Positions 48,043-60,131 are shown, counted from the stretch's first letter. The stretch is DNA of 64,000 nt from Megascapheus bottae (GCA_024803745.1 JANJXV010000004.1:48501358-48565357), one strand, 5' to 3'. Translations and numbers: made by a program. The notes: generated by a model not told the origin, from the letters alone.

Positions 48043-48312
48043 GCAGGGCGTGGTGGCTCTCACCCGTAATCCTAACTACTCAGGAGGCTGGGAACCTAGG
48101 ACAGCAGGACTGCCACTACTCAAGAGGCTGAGAACCGAGGACTGCCGTTCAAAGCCAGCCAGGTCACTAACATCCCTGAGACTTTTCTCCAGTTAACCAC
48201 TAGAAAACCAAAAGTGTTGCTGTGGTTCAAGGGGTAGAGCAGTAACCCTGAGCTGAAGAACTCAGGGACAGCGCCCAGGCCCAGAGTTCAAGCCCCATGA
48301 CCAACCAAAAAA
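48043..48312 (+). mobile_element. 7SL-Geo SINE with duplicated head segment
   Basis: Head 'gggcgtggtggctctcaccc'; the segment 'actactcaggaggctgg' to 'aggactgcc' is repeated once in tandem (about 48075-48108 and 48114-48146). Geo half 'gagctgaagaactcagggac' to 'agccccatgaccaacc' follows. Confidence 0.9.
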
Positions 48313-48596
48313 AGGGGTGGGGCATTAAATTGATAGAGATAAAGGAAGTTGTATTGGATTACTAACCTTGGATGTTGACAGTTCTCATCTGTTGAAGAGA
48401 AAGGAAGGAAAGGGGGTTAATACAAATAAAGACAGATAAATCAATGACTTAGGTGCAAAATATAGACCATTTGTGGTGGGGAATCAGTGGAAGGGAGACA
48501 GAGGAAAGAAAGGAGGTCAGAGAGGATAAGTATGATCAAATGTCTCTTTAGGTTTGTATGAAAATAAAACAATGAAACCAATTAAAATAGGTTGGT

Positions 48597-48848
48597 GGCC
48601 AGGAAGCAGTGATTCATGCCTGTCATCCTAGCGCTAAAGAGACTGATGCCTGAGGATTCTGGTTCAAAGGGAGCCTTAGAAGGAAAGTCCTTGAGACTCT
48701 TATCTCCAATTGACCACCAGAAAATCAGAATTGGAGCTGTGGTTCAAGTGATACAGCACTAGCATTGAGCTGTAGAGCTCAGGGACAACACCCTGGCCCA
48801 GAGTTCAAGCCCCATGACCAACTCCCCACCCACCAAAAAAAAAAAAAA
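48597..48848 (+). mobile_element. 7SL-Geo SINE
   Basis: Head 'ggccaggaagcagtgattca', linker 'gagactcttatctccaattg', Geo half 'gagctgtagagctcagggac' to 'agccccatgaccaac', poly(A) tail. The 48313-48596 gap before it holds nothing recognised. Confidence 0.92.
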
Positions 48849-49055
48849 TCAGGGAGTAGTGGAGTATAGAGACAAAAAAATGGTGGGGTGTAGAGACAAA
48901 AAATAACAATTGATGGTATGAGTTCCATGAGAGAACATTAGATACATTTATGGAAGTATAATAGAAACCTCTTTATAAAGTAAAATACACTAAAAATGTT
49001 GCAGTAAAAATAAATAAAGCAAGTCATATTTGTTGACAAGTTAAAAAAGGAAAAA

Positions 49056-49246
49056 GAAAGCAGCTCATTCTTGTAATCTTCCCTTCTCTGGAGGCAGATA
49101 TATAGCTCAAGCAGAAAACTCTTACTTCCAGTGAACCAGCAAAGAAATTGCAAGTCAAGCTGTGGCTCAAAAGGTAGAGAGATAGCCACGAGTTAAAAAT
49201 CCACGTCAGAACTTGAGGCCCTGAGTTCAAGTCCCAAGACTAGTAT
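49056..49246 (+). mobile_element. 7SL-Geo SINE, highly diverged
   Basis: 'gcagctcattcttgtaatct', 'gtcaagctgtggctcaaaag', 'gaggccctgagttcaagtcc' retain the order of head, Geo A-box-like and B-box-like segments. Confidence 0.75.
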
Positions 49247-49299
49247 GGAAAAATGATATTACAAATGGAAGTTTTTCTAGGCCTGTGAATATTTTGGTG

Positions 49300-49508
49300 A
49301 GCCTTAATTTTTTTATTTTTATTTTTTTGCCAGTCGTGAGCACTGTCCTTGGACTTTCTCAAGGTTAGAACTCTACCACTTGAGCCTCAGCACCATTTCT
49401 GGCTTTTTTCTATGTATGTGGTACCTAGGAATCTAACCCAGGTCTTCGTGCATGCTAGGCAAGCACTCTACCACCAGGCCAAACTCCCGGCCCCAAGCCT
49501 TAATTTTT
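49300..49508 (-). mobile_element. IDL-Geo SINE with 13-base TSD
   Basis: Geo half shortened at its 3' end (gccagtcgtgagcactgtcc), head with 'gaatctaacccaggtcttcg' and 'aaactcccggcccc'. TSD agccttaattttt at 49300-49312 and 49496-49508. Confidence 0.95.
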
Positions 49509-51010
49509 AAAACCAAATGTCCACATTTATTTTGTGGTGAGAAATACAGTAATTAAGTCTTTAAAGTTGTGGAGATCTTCAAAAGCCACAGAGAACTACG
49601 TTATCCATTCAATACTAAGGAAAACATAGACTGAAGATATTGTGTACATAATGGCAAAAGGTATGAATTTTCCAAATACTTGCTCCCTGTCAGTGGCTGT
49701 TCCTGTCATATTCTTGACATTGCTTTTGTTGGTTTTGTTTGTTTATTTTTAGATATTGAATGAAATAATAGTATATGTTCTAAATCATGCCATTATTATA
49801 ATAGACATTGATATACCCAGCTCATCTTAATTTTGTTTTCTATCTTCTAAATATTTACAGTACCACTTTTGTTCAAACCATAAGGTTTGTGCATAGATTT
49901 AATTTTCCACATGTGACTGGGCAGTTGTAAATATCATCTTCATTCTATTTATTGTATTAACCCGTTGTCAAGATTAGTGTCTAAATTTATGACTATTTCT
50001 GCAGTCTCATTTTTGTTCGGCCTTCATTTTTTATGTATTGGTCTAATTGTCTGTTAAACTCCAAATACCATATAACCATGATAATATCATTTCAAGAAAA
50101 GTAATTCCTTGGATTCAACATTATATTGGAAATTTTGGCAGTTTTGCTTCTTAATATTGATGATACATTTTCTGGTCTGGGGATTGAAACCTTTGTATTT
50201 GCGTTTGAGTTAAATGCATGTAATTCCTGTTTAAGTTGAATATATGTTTCTCGGTCTTTTAGTAATATTTAAATTAAGACAAATTTCTTATTGGTATATT
50301 TTTTTAATATTCATTTTTGTACATCTATAATCCAACGAATTATGTGCTTCAAAGCCTCTTATTGTGTAAATTGCTCAAGTTCAAACTTAATGTTTTATAA
50401 TCATAGATGATCAATTTTTCCACTGAAATGGGACTAGAGTTGACCAATTCCCTTCACTTAGATGCTTGAATTTGCTATATTTAAATTAAATATCTTTTAC
50501 ATTGTTTTCTTTCATGAGATATTCTACAAATTCTTCCTTAAGATAAAGTCATAAATTATACTATTAGTATTTTACATGGATTTTCTTGCTTTCATTTTAC
50601 ATTCTTTCTCTTCATTTTTCTGGCATGCTATTAGAAACCAGATTATATTTCATATATTATAAAAAGCAGTAATATACATTTTCATGTGAAACATTCATTT
50701 GTTTTTTAATAGTTTATAAAATTAATCTTTCAATCGTTTGTCCAATGTTTATAGATTTGACCTATTCATATTCATCAAATTATAATGTATGTATGTGGTC
50801 TTTTCTGTGCTTTTTAATTTGTTTTGGATTTATTTTTATCACAAGAGATTGATATAGTTTCAATTATTTCAGATTTAGAATACATTAAAATTGTAAGGGA
50901 TTATTCTACTTTCTGTTTATTTCTCAAAATGGCTTGAACATTCTTATACAATTCCTATACCATGTGAGTATTAGAATTTCCTTAAATTATATTTTTGAAA
51001 CAATCTTGTT
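49509..51010. other. AT-rich sequence, no feature seen
   Basis: Nothing recognised. Confidence 0.5.
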
Positions 51011-52088
51011 ATGATACCATAAAATGTATGATTTACTACAGAGAAAACAATAGATTTTCATTACTAACTAGAAAGACAGGCAACAAACTTGGAAAAGAGC
51101 TTTTCCAGCAATATATCAAAGGCCGAATATTGAATATACATAGGAGCAAAAGAAACAAACCCTTACCAAAGCTAATAAACCAAGCACTAAATGGGCGAGG
51201 GAGCTAAGGAGAGATTTCTCAGAATAGGTAAGAATGGCAAAGAAACATGTGAGGAAATACTCATCATTATCATTCTTGGCCATAAAGGGAAATGCAAAAG
51301 AGCACAACTCTGATATTCCATCTCACCAGGTAAGATTGGCCAACATTTTGGATTTGAACAACCAATGTTGGTAGGCATGTGAGGGGAAAAAGGAACCCTA
51401 CTGCACTGCTAGTGAGAACGTAAACTAGTACAACCATCCTCTCCAGCCTGGAGATTCCTCAAAACATTAAACATATGCATTCCCTATAACCCATTCAAAC
51501 CACTCCTAAGAATCTGCCCTGAGCATCATGGGCCAGGATATGACAAAGACACTTGAACATCTATGTTCACTGCCAAACTAGTCACAATAGCCAAATTATG
51601 GAAATAGCTTAGATGCAGCACCATAGATTTTAAAAATGTGGTACCTATATACAATGGAATTTTACACAGCCATTAGAAAGAATAAAATGTCATTTGCAGA
51701 GAAATGGATGGAACTAGAACAGATCATGTTAAGTGAGGTAAGCCACGCTCAGAGAGACAAATGGGGCATATTCCTTCTGATATGCATAAAATAGATCTAA
51801 AATGCACAGGGACATGATAAATCATACATGATTTTAGTCTCACAAGAAGATACTATTTAGGAGAGAAACACAAAAGAGAAATGCCTATGTGCCTTTTTTA
51901 TTTTTATAAAATAATATACAAACTGAAAGGAACTCTAAGAAATGGAAACCTGGAACTCTTTTTCTTTCTTTCATTTTTTTTTTTTGGTTTTTGGCTGATT
52001 CTGTCTTCTTTACCTTCTGCATGGTATATTCAAGAGTACATATTCAGAAGGGTTGTGGGGAGGGAACAGAATTCGAAGAAAGAGGGTG
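51011..52088 (+). mobile_element. Old L1, ORF2 3' part
   Basis: Diverged ORF2 C-terminal region with many stops. Landmarks are 'tatacaatggaattttacac' and 'gttaagtgaggtaagccacg' (ILSEVS.. equivalent). The 3' UTR begins near 51780 and is interrupted at 52089 by a SINE. Confidence 0.85.
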
Positions 52089-52387
52089 AAAAGATGCAGC
52101 TGTGGCTCACGCCTGTAATCCTAGCTCCTCAGGAGGCTGAGATCTGAGGATCAAGGTTCAAAGCAAGCCTGAGCACAAAAGGACCTGAGATTCTATCTCC
52201 AATTAACTTCCAGAAAATAGGAAGTGGGGCTTGGCTCAAAGGTGGTGGGAAAGTCTTGAGCAGAAGAGCTCAGGGACAATGCCCTAGGCCCAGGGGTAGG
52301 GGGATAACCTTGAGCTGAAGAGCTCAGGGACAGTGCCCAGGCAGAGTTCAAGGCCCATGACCTACAAAGAAAAAAAAAAGATGCAGC
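52089..52387 (+). mobile_element. 7SL-Geo SINE nested in L1
   Basis: TSD aaaagatgcagc at 52089-52100 and 52376-52387. The head is intact (tgtggctcacgcctgtaatc). The Geo half contains a tandem duplication: 'cagaagagctcagggacaat' and 'tgaagagctcagggacagtg' are separate copies about 55 bases apart. Confidence 0.94.
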
Positions 52388-52575
52388 AGTAGAGCACAAT
52401 GAACACTGATGAAAGTGAACTACACAACTTGTGGGTGGAGATGGGAGGGAGGTGGGAGACAGTGAGGAAATAGAAGACACTGGACAAAAGGAAATGTACG
52501 ATTTCTTGACTCATGTACTTGTAATCCTGTTCATCACCTCTATAATAACAATAAAGAAAATCAATAAAAATAAAA
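52388..52575 (+). mobile_element. Old L1 3' UTR, continuation
   Basis: 'gaactacacaacttgtgggt', purine-rich 'gggagggaggtgggagacag' and a final 'aataacaataaagaaaatc' A-rich end complete the L1 interrupted by the SINE. Confidence 0.8.
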
Positions 52576-54640
52576 ACAATTTAAATATTTAGATGATTTT
52601 ATTTTACTTGTATTTGCAATTCTCTTATATGTTGTTGGTAATTTTTGATTCTTTTGTAAGATTGGAAATAATACTTTTCTACTGATTTAATAGTCAATAT
52701 CAGCTCATATAATTGGATTATTTATGCATATGCATAATTAGTTTTAAACAATTTTTGACTTGTGTTGCCATCTAGAAATAGTTTAGCACACAAGTCTCAT
52801 ATATTCTTTAGAGTGATTCACCTTGTCTAAAATGAATGGTTGTCCCTGATTTTATCTTTCAATTTTAGCATAGTCTTTTCTTATTTTGTTTTTCTGATAG
52901 GCTTTGCTCCTTTAGTTACATCTTTAACAATCATAACCTCTCTGCTATTGATAGGTATGGTATTTTTCTCCGTGTTTCAAGTCAAAAAGAAAGTATATGA
53001 ATATTTCTAGTCAAGATAAGGGAACATTCTGTGTTTTTAATGATAAATATGTCTTATATTTGATCACATTTCATATATCATTTTGAAATTAAGTGGGTTT
53101 AGCTGTAATCTCTAATACAAATTGAACTACTTCTGAATTATCCCTATTTGGTCATAATTCATATTAATTTTTTTCTGTTTTATTTACTATATTGGCTTCT
53201 GTTTATGTTGTCAATGCTTATTACCTTCTGCATTTGTTGGGAGGCTAGCATTTTACATTAATTTTAGGTTGAGGCTGTGTAGTCTGGGTAAAGACACTGG
53301 CAATTTTTCCAACTTCTTTGGTAATCTGGAGAAAATAAATGTGTCAAATAAGCATGCTATCCTTTATTTTATATATATATCTACATTATCCTGGCATTTT
53401 TTACTATATAGCTGTATTTTTTTACTATATAGCTATATATAGCTATCTTTTACTATATAGCTCAGGCCTTGTGATGACAAATCTCAGAATATTTCTTGTT
53501 TTAAGTTATTTAGAAACTTTTATCAAATGTTAATCTGACTTTTAAACAGACTACTATTTCTTAATGTCTACTATTAGTAATATATTTTTTCACTTGCATT
53601 CGATACAAAACTTTAATATTTTGTGTTGATCAAAATTTTAGTTCCAGTTGAAACTAATTAATTATTTGAGCCTATGAATTTATTTCTATTAATTTTGAAT
53701 TCATTTATTTTAGTTGAGATATCTATGAGATGAATATAAGTGAAGAAGTATGATAGTATATCTGCTCATTCAATCCTTGTATGCCTCTCTGTTTGGATTT
53801 TTCTACATTTGATCCACAATATCTTTAAATGTGGTCCTCAGAAAATTACTTATGTCCATTATTAAGGTATTTTTGTAGGTGTAAAAGAATGGACTGTGAA
53901 ATTCTAGCCTTCCTGAATTGAATAATACAAACATCATGGTTGCTGATATGTACCTGGTTTTATTATTGGGCTCCAGATTTTCAATTACTGTAATCTGTTG
54001 CTTAGTAGAATATTCCCATGTGAACAGTCTCTAAAAAAACCTCAATCTCTGAGGACTGGAGAAGATTTTCTTGAGCAGAGATATTTCAAGGATATTCAAG
54101 GATAACTATCCTGTGTTCAAACACAAGACACAGAAGGTTTAATTCACTTGCCATAGATATAAATTTGATTATAAATAATGAAATATGTCTTGTTGAGATT
54201 CCCTTAACTCAAAATATGATAAAGTATTTTATTCTGCCTTCAATATTTTTTTTTCATTGTTTTCAATTTTTTTGTCTTTCCTTTAATTGGAAAGTATTTA
54301 ATTTTCAGCTGACTAATTTCCTATTGGAATATATCTGGCCTTATATGTAACTATCAGCTGAAGATACTTTTTATTTGTTTCAGTCATCTTATTATCCATT
54401 TGTAAGATCTTCATTGTGTTCTTCACAAAACTCCAGTTTTTTTACAAACTTGTCTCCTTTTGATTTATAGTTCCTTATTTTTGTTACATAGTCTTCCACT
54501 CTGGTTTCATAGGTGCAGTTATACACTTTATCTCTGAGTAGAAATGTATGAGATTATTTAAGGTCCATTTTTCTTTTTAGTATTTTCCTTAAGTAGTTCT
54601 ACAAAAGAGTTGTAAAAGAGTTCTACAAAAGAAAATAGTT
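52576..54640. other. AT-rich sequence with small tandem repeats
   Basis: 53399-53462 carries several copies of a 'tttttactatatagct' unit. 54595-54635 has a short duplication of 'gttctacaaaaga'. No exon evidence. Confidence 0.6.
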
Positions 54641-54649
54641 GATGAATGC

Positions 54650-55045
54650 AATATACCTTGACCAATATCACCCCTTTCAAAATTCTCACCAATATCTCTC
54701 CCCTCCACCCCTTCCCTAACTTTTCTTAATTTTATAAAATATTATTGAATTCTTAACTCTATTCTCTCTCCTTCTTTTCTTCACCCAGCTACTCCTTTCC
54801 CCCTGGCCTCACCCCCCTCCTTCTGACTACTCTTTTCCTGGTGTTTTATTTTGCATAACTTTGATTTTGCCTTTCTAAGGAATTATACTATCATTCTTTC
54901 CCATAGATGTTACAATTCTATTGTGTATATATACTGAATTTTCTTGATTCCTTCTTTCATTGAGAGGCACCTTTCCTGATTTCATACCTTGCCTGTGGCA
55001 AATAGTGCTGCATTGAACATGGTGGTGCTGGTGGCTTTAAAAAAT
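54650..55045 (-). mobile_element. Old L1, 3' part
   Basis: Minus-strand 3' UTR-like C/T-rich sequence, then ORF2 C-terminal equivalents ('acaattctattgtgtatat' and 'gcattgaacatggtggtgct' match the L1 at 21.6-21.8 kb). Heavily decayed. Confidence 0.65.
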
Positions 55046-55488
55046 GTATCACTTTGCACCAGCACCAATTTAAAGACCTCTATGTGAAACCTGAAGCTAT
55101 GAAACCATTACAAGAAAGAGCAGGGGAAGCACTAGGCTCCTGGGCACAGGTAGAAAAATTCTGAATACAGATCTGGATGCACAACAAAACAAAGAGTCAA
55201 TAAATGGGACTTCATGAAACAAAAGAGTTTCTGCTAGTCAAAGGATGAATCCAACAGCTTCAAAAGAGAGCATGCAGAATGGGAGAAGTTTTTGCAAGAT
55301 CCACACCAGACAATGGCCTAATGTCCAGAAGGGTGTTGATGGGAATAAAGATTTATTCAACCATTCTGGAAAACAGTATGTTGGTACCTCAAAAAACATT
55401 ATGCAGAATTGTACTGTAGCTCACCATTTATACTCCTAGACAGTTGCCCAAAAGGTTATAGGGTGTTTTTAATATCATGATAATATCT
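55046..55488 (+). mobile_element. Old L1, inverted 5' part
   Basis: Plus-strand ORF2 remnants: 'gacctctatgtgaaacctg', 'tgggacttcatgaaacaaaa', 'gaatgggagaagtttttgca' (EWEKIF equivalent), then a jump to the 'aaccattctggaaaacagta' region. About 300 bases are missing in between. Opposite orientation to 54650-55045. Confidence 0.65.
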
Positions 55489-55926
55489 CATATACAAAAA
55501 TAAAATATTTTTAAGGAATGCTTCTTTTCAATAATCTCCCTATTCTTTAGAGTTTTGTTATCATCTAATTGCATGCATTGATTTATTTACCTCTCCAGGA
55601 TTTGACAACAATATGTGATAGAGATGTTAACCTCTGGGATGCAGACACTTGCTGCTTCATGGATCACTATTTCATGTTTGGCCTGTGTATTAGATGTAGG
55701 ACATATTTAACTTAATTGTGCACTTAGTTGAGAAAGTTTGGGTGGGTAAAATATATAAGATATAGAAAATCAAGAAGCTGGATGCATTCATCTAGCTTTG
55801 CATTCCAATATGAACTAGGACTGACTGATGTGAAAGATTGGAATGGGGAGATTATGAAATGGCTTAAGAAGAATTTAGCATTGCATTTCTCACAAGAGTG
55901 GAGATATTTATTTATTTATTTACTTA
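55489..55926. other. AT-rich sequence, no feature seen
   Basis: Nothing recognised before the T/A-rich tail of the next SINE. Confidence 0.5.
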
Positions 55927-56146
55927 CTTATTGTGGGTCATAGGGCTAGAACTTGGTCTGGGCACTGTCCCTGAGCTCTTTAGCTCAAAGCTACCACCCT
56001 ACCCTTGGACCAAGCCCCACTTCCCATTTTCTAGAAGTTAATTGGAAATGAGAGTCTCGGGTCCCGGACTGGCTTTGAACCTTGATCCTCAGATCTTAGC
56101 CTCCTGAGTAGCTAGGTTTACAGGTGTGAGCCATCATGCCGGGCTA
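55927..56146 (-). mobile_element. 7SL-Geo SINE
   Basis: Tail of (TTTA)n type at 55905-55930, Geo half 'ggcactgtccctgagctctt', linker 'ttaattggaaatgagagtct', head ending 'ggtgtgagccatcatgccgg'. Fairly well conserved. Confidence 0.92.
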
Positions 56147-56294
56147 CATGATGGGAAAATACATACAGTGTACATTGCTTTAAATGCTTTCCCATCTTCT
56201 GATTTATCATGCACAAATTATTTAATCAAGGGGAAAAAGGAACAAAAACTTATCATATAGGGATTTTCCTTCAGATTTCCAATGTCATACCTAC

Positions 56295-56950
56295 AATCTC
56301 TTTTAATTCTCTTTATTTGTTTTTTGATTTTGTTTTATTATCAGTGTGATGCATAGACTATAGAGGGGTTGCAGTTGTATTTGTAAGGTAGTGAGTACAC
56401 TTATTCCTGAACATTGTTACCCCTTCCCATGTTTTTCTCCCACTTTCCCTCTCCCCACCCCTTCCAGGTTGTAAAGGTGGCTTTCAATATATTGTTTTGG
56501 GAATATCGCTGTTTCCCTGGTTCATTCTTTGTCCTGTGTCTCATCATCTTGTTTTCCCCTTCCATTTCCTGATTCAAATAAGCAAATGTATATACAAAAC
56601 TTTAGGTACCAAATTCAGATATAGCAACAACATGGGATAAATCATAAGAACAAAGAAGTAACTTCACTAAAAACAACCACAAGAATAAATCTATTGTTTC
56701 TCTATCCTGGAGTTCATTTTGTTCAGTCTTATCCTATATGGCCGTATGCACATAGTTTTTGAGCTATTCCACACCTCTGCTAGGAAAATCCTAGACCCAT
56801 ACTAAGTATTACAAATGAGGGAAACCATGGAGCCTATGTTAATTTGGGTCTGGCTTACTTCACTTTATGAATTTTTCCGTCTCTTTCCATTTCCTTAGAA
56901 ATGATGGGATGTCATTCTTTGTGATGGCAACATAAATCTCCTTTAATTCT
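56295..56950 (-). mobile_element. L1 3' end with 16-base TSD
   Basis: Body 56311-56934: T-rich end, 'gaggggttgcagttgtattt', C/T-rich 3' UTR, and a short ORF2 C-terminus ('ggatgtcattctttgtgatg'). TSD aatctcttttaattct versus aatctcctttaattct at 56295-56310 and 56935-56950. Confidence 0.92.
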
Positions 56951-57151
56951 TATCATTATATAATGTAGGTAACATTTTATAGATTGATTCAAAGATTCTT
57001 GGCATAAAATTCCTGTACCTGTAACTACTGTTTTTTTTTAATTAAATGGTTAGATGAAAATAGATTCCAAGAACATGATGCATTTGTCCAGGAAAGGAAT
57101 GTGTAATTTTGTTCAGTTTATTTAGTATGTTCTTAGGAACTATTATGTGTG

Positions 57152-57378
57152 TATGTCCTTATGTTCATTTGTTTCTTTGTTTTTTCCAGTCCTGGGTCTT
57201 GAACTCATGGTCTGGGCACTGTTCTTGGGCTTTCTCAAGGCTAGACTAACACCTGAGTCACAGCACCATTTCTGGATTTTTTCAATGTATGTGTTACTGA
57301 GGAATTGAACCCGGATCTTTGTGCATGCTAGGCAAGCACTTTATCACTAGGCTAAACTCTGGGCTCTATGTCCTTATG
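57152..57378 (-). mobile_element. IDL-Geo SINE with 12-base TSD
   Basis: 'ccagtcctgggtcttgaact', 'ggctttctcaaggctaga' and head 'ggaattgaacccggatcttt', 'ctaggctaaactctgggct'. TSD tatgtccttatg at 57152-57163 and 57367-57378. Confidence 0.94.
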
Positions 57379-57424
57379 CTTAGAGTGTCCTTAGGAACAA
57401 ATACGTAGAGTGGCTGCCTAGCAT

Positions 57425-57687
57425 GTTGGACATATGTTTATTTGAATTAGGAAATGGAAGGACTACAAAATGATGAGACAAGGATAAAGGATGAACCAAT
57501 ATAACAGCAATACACACAAGACATTATGTTGGAAATGAATTTGACAACTTAACTGGGGGTTGGGGGGAAGAAAATGGGAGAAAAGCATGGGAAGGAGTAA
57601 CAGTGTTCAACAAAACATGTACTCACTGCTTTACATATGTAACTGTAACGCCTCCATACATCACTTTAACAATAAAATTAAATCAAA
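57425..57687 (+). mobile_element. L1 3' UTR fragment
   Basis: 'ggacatatgtttatttgaat', G-rich 'gggggttggggggaagaaaa', 'atgtaactgtaacgcctcc' and a final 'caataaaattaaatc' match the plus-strand 3' UTR layout. No ORF2. Confidence 0.82.
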
Positions 57688-58964
57688 TGTGCCACCTATA
57701 GTCAGGACGCACAATAATGAATAAGTAGAACATTTTCAAATAAAATTCCCAAATATTTTATCTCCATCTAAGATATCAGCATAGCTATAGAAGTCTGTTT
57801 TCTACCCTTCATTTTTCTGAGCCAAAGAAGTAATCTAGTTTCATTGCTCAGGAGATGGTGACAAGTAATAATGGGGACAGTTTCCTATTCTCATTCAGAG
57901 ATATCTATCACAGCAATACAGAAGGCAACAATGACTGAGTGCTTACACTGTGTGGATTAGTACATTAGTGAGATGTTGAACATTTTATTCTACTTGATCT
58001 TGGACTTCATAAAAACTTTGAGGTTTTCATCATATTCAACTTAAAATGAGGACAGTGAGGTAAAGAAAGTTAAAATAATGAATTCACATAATCAGTAAAT
58101 TGCTGAATGTCAAGATTCAAACCCTGTGGAAACTTGAATCCAAATTTTGTATCCTTGCATTATTTATTGCCTCACAAAAAAGGAAATTACTGAGAGGAAA
58201 TATGGCATTTATTTACTTTTGTGAATATTTTTGTTTGCTTGTTTGCTTATTTGCTCAAGTTGGAGTTCATTTGTCTCTGCATTGCAAAGAAGTTTGTGGG
58301 CTGGATGCCAATTATTACAAAGAGTATAGTAAGGAGAGACCTCTTTTGTACATGGAGCAGTGGGAGCCACGCTCTCTTTTCTATTTTTGAGAATCTAGTG
58401 TGGGTAAAATTGAGCAGACACAATATTGACGTAACTATTACTGACATGGAATTAAGAAAACAATTTTGATAAGTAGGACTCAAAATAGATTTTTATTTAA
58501 AAAATAAAAAAGTAATATGACATATGTAACACAAATGATTATGGAGAAACACATAGCTGTTATGTTGTTAGTTCAGATGATGCTGAAGTGGAAGATCCTT
58601 CATTTTATACAGAGGCTTTGCTTTCCTTTTGAGACATAGAAACTGAGAGTTTATCACACAGACCACAATTTCCTATCCTTCCTCTCTGGATCACATTGAC
58701 ACATCGGCTTGAGTTATTAAGAAGCACTAAAATTCCAATAGAGTACTGTAATAAAGAGAAACAAAAAAGAAAGACTGCCTCCCTTGTTTCTATATAGTAG
58801 ATACTAAAAACCAAAGCTTATTCCTTGATCTATTTCTTTTCACATATTAGCTAAAGACTTAAATAATATCATCAGAACATTTCTGTGAAAAAGGATACCA
58901 CAATCTTCAATGAAGGCCACCTAATCTCACGTATGCCTGGGATCTAAAGAAGCTTATATTACAC
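57688..58964. other. AT-rich sequence, no clear feature
   Basis: Overlapping open frames at 58100-58483 on both strands (up to 96 codons) show no recognised domain and no splice pair was found. Confidence 0.5.
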
Positions 58965-59190
58965 AAAGAATATGACCATTCCGCCAGGAACTTGGCCTAG
59001 TGGTTAAAGTGCTTGCCTAGCATGCACGAAGACCCGGGTTCGATTCCTTGGTACCACATATATAGAAAAAGCTGGAAGTGGTGCTGAGGCTCAAGTGGTA
59101 GAGCTCTAGCCTTGAGAAAGTCCAAGGACAGTGCTCAGGCCCTGAGCTCAAACCCAGGACTGGCAAAAAAAAGAAAGAATATGACCATTC
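58965..59190 (+). mobile_element. IDL-Geo SINE with perfect 17-base TSD
   Basis: Near-consensus: 'cttgcctagcatgcacgaag', B box 'gggttcgattcc', Geo half through 'acccaggactggc'. TSD aaagaatatgaccattc at 58965-58981 and 59174-59190. Likely a recent insertion. Confidence 0.97.
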
Positions 59191-59482
59191 ATGATTACCA
59201 GAGGCTGGAGGAGTAGCAGAGAGGGGAGCCACAGGAGAAATTAATCAAAATATGAGGTTATAGTTAGGTAGACAGAATATATTCTGGTATTCTTTTGCAA
59301 AATAAGGTGAATATAGCTGATAATAGGTTATTAAATAATATTAAGTATTTCCAAATAGCTATGGGAAGATTTTAATGTCTCACTATAAATGATTAATGTA
59401 TATAGTGACTCATAGTGTATCTCATAGTTTCACCCTATTATTTTCAATTTAAAAAAAACCTACAGAAGTAAGTTCCTTGATC
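59191..59482. other. Spacer between two young SINEs
   Basis: AT-rich, nothing recognised. Confidence 0.5.
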
Positions 59483-59706
59483 ATAAGAGGAATATGGGGG
59501 CCGGGAGTTTGGCCTAGTGGTAGAGTGCTTGCCTAGCATGCACGAAGACCCAGGTTCAATTCCTCGGTACCCCCACATACATAGCAAAAAGCCAGAAGTG
59601 GTGCTGAGGCTCAAGGTAGAGCTCTAGCCTTGAGAAAGCCCAAGGACAGTGCTCAAGCCCTGAGCCCAAGCCCAGGACTGGCAAACAAAAAAATAAGAGG
59701 AATATG
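59483..59706 (+). mobile_element. IDL-Geo SINE with perfect 14-base TSD
   Basis: Head 'gccgggagtttggcctagtg' is near-consensus, then 'ggttcaattcctcgg', Geo half to 'cccaggactggc'. TSD ataagaggaatatg at 59483-59496 and 59693-59706. Confidence 0.97.
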
Positions 59707-60061
59707 TAATGTGATTTGTGTCATTATTTATGATGAATATAAATGAACAAAGTTTTCCATCTTCTGGTCATTCAGTATGAATATAAGGCAGAGTGAAAGC
59801 ACATGAAATTAGATAGCTTAGGGAGGTTCAAAATAAGGATAGTCTTTTAAGTCATGATAAGTAGTCTTTTATAATCTTTTATATTCTTATTAACTGAGAT
59901 AGAAGAGAGATGTCAGTGCAGAATTTAAGCTGGAATGACAATGTCAGTTTATTTATATTCATGTTGTGCTGGATGGAATATAGAAGAGAGAAGGAGAAAG
60001 ACCAGCTACAGTTATACACCCAACCGGTAACTATAGCTTGGTATTGTACAGTAGTAGTGTA

Positions 60062-60066
<5 letters not shown>
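59707..60066. other. AT-rich sequence, no feature seen
   Basis: Nothing recognised before the CT repeat. Confidence 0.5.
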
Positions 60067-60129
<63 letters not shown>

Positions 60130-60131
60130 CC

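Noticed and set aside
58100..58483. Overlapping open frames on both strands
   Set aside because: Up to 96 codons with no domain, and competing frames on both strands; no splice sites in the right phase.
58982..59055. Possible functional tRNA gene
   Set aside because: The A and B box words belong to the IDL head of a SINE; the sequence continues into the Geo half and has a poly(A) tail and TSD, so it is a retroposon.
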